Made by a program: the position numbers and the translations under genes. DNA of 64,000 nt, from positions 558,001-622,000 of the forward strand of contig OU015678.1 of NCBI GenBank assembly GCA_907165275.2, in the 5' to 3' direction. Positions 59,384 through 64,000 of this stretch are shown piece after piece (position 1 is the first letter of the stretch; every line of letters begins with the position of its first letter). The stretch comes from Zygaena filipendulae (Eukaryota; Arthropoda; Insecta; Lepidoptera; Zygaenidae). Under the pieces are notes generated by a model, which saw only the letters and a list, made by a program, of their open reading frames with translations, did not search any database and had not been told where the DNA came from.

Positions 59384-59927
59384 CAGTAGCGGATTTTCAC
59401 ATTTGCCTCTGCAATTCGTTACTCTAGTTCATAATCATAATTACATAATTTATTTGTTATTGAAATTGTAATTTTATGACTCATGAACTAGGCAATCGGA
59501 GAGGTGTTACCTATTTTAAAACCCAATTAATAGGCTATTTGTCTATTTTTTTTTAGTCTTGTAGATTAATAAAAAATATTGGACACGTATTTTTTCTTTT
59601 TTACGTAATCAAAAAATAACAGCGATAACTCAATGGAGTTGAAATTTCGCGAGACGTCACTAACTAGTGCAGTTTGTATGGCGGCTTGTAGCGGTAAGTG
59701 ACGTCACGAGCCCCCACCCTAAACTTTAATGCGCTTTATCTCTGTGTATTTTCATTTATTTGAAAAATAAAAAAATACGTGTCTAATGATTTTTAATTTT
59801 AACGAACTAATTAAAATTTTGATTTTCAAAAATTGTCAACATCCCTATTATTTAGTCTTGATATTGCACAACAAATAGATTTTGGGCAAAATTTTAGCCC
59901 CAAAAATTGCTGGTAAATCCGCCACTG
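59384..59927. mobile_element. MITE-J interrupted by MITE-A
   Basis: Inverted ends cagtagcggatttt / aaatccgccactg. An inner MITE-A occupies 59548-59850. Without it the element is about 240 bp. Confidence 0.75.
59548..59850 (-). mobile_element. MITE-A nested in MITE-J
   Basis: Reverse copy, slightly shortened at one end. One CRE is intact (59699-59706), the other mutated (gagacgtca). Confidence 0.87.
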
Positions 59928-60598
59928 CTCCCCATTCCACTAGACCAGCGCAGCTCAGTTAATGTTAAAGGGACGCTAACCTGTATAGCGTTATGCACTG
60001 TATGCCACACGGCTTAGAGTCTGTTTTTCAATAACTGGACTGCGAGGCGAGATGGGACTGGTCAGGTACTGTCTAGGGCCTAGGCGTTGAATGGATGACC
60101 ACCATTACTGGTAATATTGCTTTTCCTTAATACAGTATGACCTTGACAAAGCAAACGTGACTGGAGCACAATCACGAACACTCCAGAATGGCAACAACGT
60201 GTGATGTTTTTGCTATTCTGGAGTATATTTCACATGCATGCAGTAAAAACCCTTTATCTAGACATTACAAAAAGATACTTCAATTTTATTCGAATTTAAT
60301 ATGTAGAGTATACAATTACATACGACTTGGTGCATTTTCACTTTTTTATTTGAATTGATACATACTTTATTATTATGACCGATATACAAAAAATCAGACA
60401 CATCCAATCCATGCTTGAATAGAATAATATACAATAAATAAATATCCAACAACAATACAAAAAAAAACAAGCAGTAAATTAGAATCACTCAAAAACAAAT
60501 TATTGACATATTAAAAAAAAAAACAACACAATCCACCACAACCCAAAGACAAAATAAGCAAAGAAATCCGTGTACTCAAACTCAATGTGCTTAAAATA

Positions 60599-60926
60599 AT
60601 AGGCTAGTTTCCTGGGTAAAAAAATCAAAATTCTATTTAGTCCGTCAGTTAGATAATAAAAAAATAAAAGACACGTATTTTTTGCTTTTTTAAAATAATG
60701 GAAATATGCATAGATAAAGCGCATCAAAGTTTAGGGTGGGGGACTCGTGATGTCACAGCTCGCTATAACGTGCGAACAAACTGTAGCGAGGCGTGACGTC
60801 ATGTGAAATTTCGACTTGATATATCTCCGTTATTTTAAGGTTACATAAAAAATTAAAAAATACGTGTCCAATATTTTTTAATAATCTACAAAACGGACTA
60901 AAAAAGAAAATTTAGGAAACTAGCCT
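60599..60926 (+). mobile_element. MITE-A subfamily 2
   Basis: Perfect 15-bp ends ataggctagtttcct / aggaaactagcctat. One CRE is intact (60794-60801), the other mutated (tgatgtca). Confidence 0.9.
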
Positions 60927-62188
60927 ATTTACATCAAGACGTACACACTGCGCACAAACTGACAGACAAGCGACCACAGACCCAGACGGAGAGGGTAGAT
61001 GAGGGGCGAATGAGATTTTAACCGATTGTTGTGGGTCTCAATTCCGCGGGCTTTCGTGGGCGCTTTGTGACACGACTGTCGTGCCAAGCGCCATGATAAT
61101 TAGTGGCACGCCTAGTGTACCTTCAGTCATGTGAAAAAACTTTGTTTATTTATTCCAATTTCACTTGTTGTACGCTTAAATAAGTTCAGTTGTTAAAAAA
61201 AATGATGACACACCTGTCGTGTCATATGCAACAAATCTGATTTAATTAATCAGCATAGAGCGATTACGTAAGTTTTGCGGCCATCATTTTTCCGTGGCGA
61301 TCGGAAACATGGCGGTTTTGCGATCATATAATTATGCACGTTTTGACCCTACAACTTCTGGCAATCAACCAAAATCATAACTTCAGGAGAAGAAACAAAC
61401 AACTGAATTGGCTGTATGGACAAAGTTTCCTTTGCCTTTCCCAGAAGGGAACAAACAAAAGAAAAACATTAAATATACTTTACAGCAAAACAGTTTTTTT
61501 TTTACGATTCAAGTTAATGAAATAGGTACCTGCCTAAACACATGACAAAAGGCAGCCATATTGCTTATTTATATGCCTAATAGTGAGAGTTAACCGAATA
61601 ATTTTCCGCGAATTATAATTACGAATCAAAGTTATCATTAAAAAAAAAAAAAAAAAAAAAAAAACATTATCGAGCTTATAAATTTATTTATTTGCTAAAT
61701 TGTTTACCGGTATTTTTTTTCTTAACTCATTCTTAGTTGGCTGGTTAATTGCTCCCATTTCTCTCATCGGTCTGTGGACGGGTCGACATTACAAAAGGGA
61801 CGCAGAACAGACAAGCGAAAACAAAAAAAGTAAGAAATTATAAAGTACTTTCTATCTACACACCAAAAGCCGGGCTAGACCTGTGATATGTGCGAAGAGA
61901 GCCACGACAGTTGCTTCTTGCTATAGGTGCGAAAGAGACAACAATAGAAGTGAGTGACACGGAACTATAGATGCGAAAGACTGGTGCGAGGTTATTTACT
62001 ACTACAAAATTAATAATAAATTCAAAGGAAATCATTAAATCATATACAAATCTTTTTTAATTTAAATATGATCGGCTCGTGTTACGAAAAGTGTATTTTT
62101 TTTTCGCATAGGTACAGTTAAGAAAAAGAGATGTGTTCTATACTTCTCTCTATTCCTTAACTACAAACAAAAAAAATAACCTACACTA
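60927..62188. other. Gene-free stretch
   Basis: Contains a 24-base poly(A) run near 61640-61665 and no supported exon on either strand. It presumably lies in the intron of the minus-strand gene ending at 58946. Confidence 0.45.
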
Positions 62189-62529
62189 TATACAACGTGT
62201 TAATGAATTAACTGAAAACTAGAAAGTAGTTTACTCAGAATCGACAAGCGAATCGATCGCACTATGTTTTAATATAGGTTATATTTTTTCATTTTTACTA
62301 GCCCATGTCTAAATTATTTATAACACAATATTTGGCGCGTACGCCGCCCGCAGCAAAAAAAATCGAACCGGTAGGCGCGGGCGTAGCGCTTGGAATTTCT
62401 ATTTAACTAATGTTGAATAACTTTTAAAGTATAAATTTTTTCGACATAAAATATATTTTAACCATATCATTGTTTATTTTTTAAATGGGGTGTATCAGGT
62501 TTTTAGTTAATTCATTAACACGTTGTATA
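62189..62529. mobile_element. MITE-E, copy 2
   Basis: acaacgtgttaatgaatta / taattcattaacacgttgt ends. The interior is the reverse complement of that at 51595-51949 (ggcgcgggcgtagcgcttgg). Confidence 0.85.
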
Positions 62530-63000
62530 TGTAGATAGTTTAATAACTAGCACCAGTCACTGTAGGCCCCAAGTCTACTATTTCAGTTACTGTCAATTTG
62601 ACACTGTCAAAAAGGGTTCACTGGCATGATTAAAAAAAGCACTATACAAACGTCCGACCGAAATGAAAACCGCCAATATTGAATGGAAATTGAAATCAGA
62701 ATAGCTTGTAGGTATGTTGAACTATAGTATGGATTTTCCCCAGCGATTTCACCAGTTTGATCCCCGTTAGAGGTTGAATTTCTAAAAATTCTTTCTCAGT
62801 ACTCGTCTATGTCAAGTTTCTTAACCCAGCTGTTCTAGCTGTGTGTTCTTAAATATGAAACTGTTCTTAAAACCATGGTTCTATAATTAGTGACATTTCA
62901 GTGAAAACAGTAAACTTAGGGCCCAGAATTCAATGTATTCGACAGAGTATAAAAATTTCTAGCTATCTACGGATTTATATAACTTTAAAATTGTTATTAG
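62530..63000. other. Unassigned stretch before tandem array
   Basis: A weak REP-1 trace near 62750 (ttccccagcgatttcaccag). Nothing else recognised. Confidence 0.4.
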
Positions 63001-63004
63001 TATT

Positions 63005-64000
63005 AGAGATACAGTAAGGATAAAGTAAGTGAGCAGTAAGGACAGTGTCGGCAGTGAGGTCTGAGAGGAGATTAAGTGAGCAGTAATGACAGTGTGGGCA
63101 GACAGGGAGGACATTAAGTGAGCAGTATGTAGTGTCGGCAGTGAGGTCATTGCGGACAGAGAGGACATTAAGGGAGCAGTAAGGAGTGTCGGCAGTGAGG
63201 TCATTGCGGACAGAGAGGACATTAAGGGAGCAGTAAGGAGTGTCGGCAGTGAGGTCATTGCAAAAAGAGAGAACAATAAGTGAGCAATAATGGCAGTGTG
63301 GGCAGTGAGGTCATTGCGGACAGAGAGGACATTAAGTGAGCAGTAAGGAGTGTCGGCAGTGAGGTCATTGCAAAAAGAGAGAACAATAAGTGAGCAATAA
63401 TGGCAGTGTGGGCAGTGAGGTCATTGCGGACAGAGAGGACATTAAGTGAGCAGTAAGGAGTGTCGGCAGTGAGGTCATTGCAAAAAGAGAGAACAATAAG
63501 TGAGCAATAATGGCAGTGTGGGCAGTGAGGTCATTGCGGACAGAGAGGACATTAAGTGAGCAGTAAGGAGTGTCGGCAGTTAGGTCATTGCAAAAAGAGA
63601 GAACAAAAAGTGAGCAATAATGACAGTGTGGGCAGTGAGGTCATTGCGGACAGAGAGGACATTAAGTGAGCAGTAAGGAGTGTCGGCAGTTAGGTCATTG
63701 CAAAAAGAGAGAACAAAAAGTGAGCAATAATGACAGTGTGGGCAGTGAGGTCATTGCGGACAGAGAGGACATTAAGTGAGCAGTAAGGAGTGTCGGCAGT
63801 TAGGTCATTGCAAAAAGAGAGAACAAAAAGTGAGCAATAATGACAGTGTGGGCAGTGAGGTCATTGCGGACAGAGAGGACATTAAGTGAGCAGTAAGGAG
63901 TGTCGGCAGTTAGGTCATTGCAAAAAGAGAGAACAAAAAGTGAGCAATAATGACAGTGTGGGCAGTGAGGTCATTGCGGACAGAGAGGACATTAAGTGAG
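63005..64000 (+). repeat. 110-bp tandem satellite-like array, runs off window
   Basis: From 63301 the unit start 'ggcagtgaggtcattgcgga' recurs at exact 110-bp steps (63411, 63521, 63631, 63741, 63851, 63961). Each unit is two related ~55-bp halves (one with gcggacagagaggacatta, one with gcaaaaagagagaacaa). The left part (63005-63290) is less regular. Later units are almost identical. Confidence 0.95.

Noticed and set aside
63005..64000. CRISPR-like regular array
   Set aside because: The 'spacers' are themselves repeated and the genome is animal; it is a tandem satellite-like array.

Overview
This window is nuclear DNA from an insect, almost certainly a moth or butterfly. It has short GC-rich exons with canonical GT/AG introns, AT-rich non-coding DNA, many copies of a GC-rich dispersed repeat of a type I associate with Lepidoptera, a tRNA-derived SINE, and dense MITEs. 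There are no bacterial features. The species cannot be named from the sequence.

Positions 1-26141 (+) hold 19 coding exons of a salt-inducible kinase, best assigned to SIK3/QSK. The window enters the gene in the kinase activation segment and runs to the stop codon, giving about 1,670 codons. The exons join in frame through the kinase C-lobe, UBA domain, three RRxS/T-type 14-3-3/PKA sites (RRHTVG, FGRRASDGG, SSKRHTM), a repeat-expanded disordered exon (about 22 copies of a GSIxxGTPxN motif) and the conserved C-terminal exon. Many introns carry a minisatellite that begins just after the 5' splice site. One 8.5 kb intron contains a full-length non-LTR retrotransposon (10001-16749, minus strand), inserted into a MITE, with an intact third ORF of 705 codons between ORF1 and ORF2. 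That ORF encodes three diverged copies of a hydrophobic, Cys/Tyr-rich repeat of about 220 residues. I do not recognise this protein, and it is the best candidate here for something undescribed.

Positions 26142-48447 are mostly SIK3 3' flank, intergenic DNA and probably a long first intron of the next gene, packed with MITEs, SINEs and a broken BEL/Pao fragment. A tentative promoter and first exon, ending ATG|GTAAGT, lies at 41298-41465. Exons at 48448-50436 (+) encode a small SAM/Pointed-domain protein resembling Edl/Mae, an ETS regulator.

On the minus strand, 53716-56985 contains three small paralogous genes resembling the p25-alpha/TPPP family. The middle one appears to run into a transposon-derived 3' end. 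At 58946-59063 (minus) is the last coding exon of an unrecognised gene that continues to the right. A near-perfect hairpin with arms of about 110 bp sits just upstream of that exon. The right edge (from about 63000) is a 110-bp tandem array that runs off the window.

Two whole-window patterns stand out. The most abundant MITE carries perfect TGACGTCA (CRE) octamers, usually two per copy, beside a kinase whose known pathway is CRTC/CREB control. Second, many mobile elements are nested, which gives a relative insertion order.
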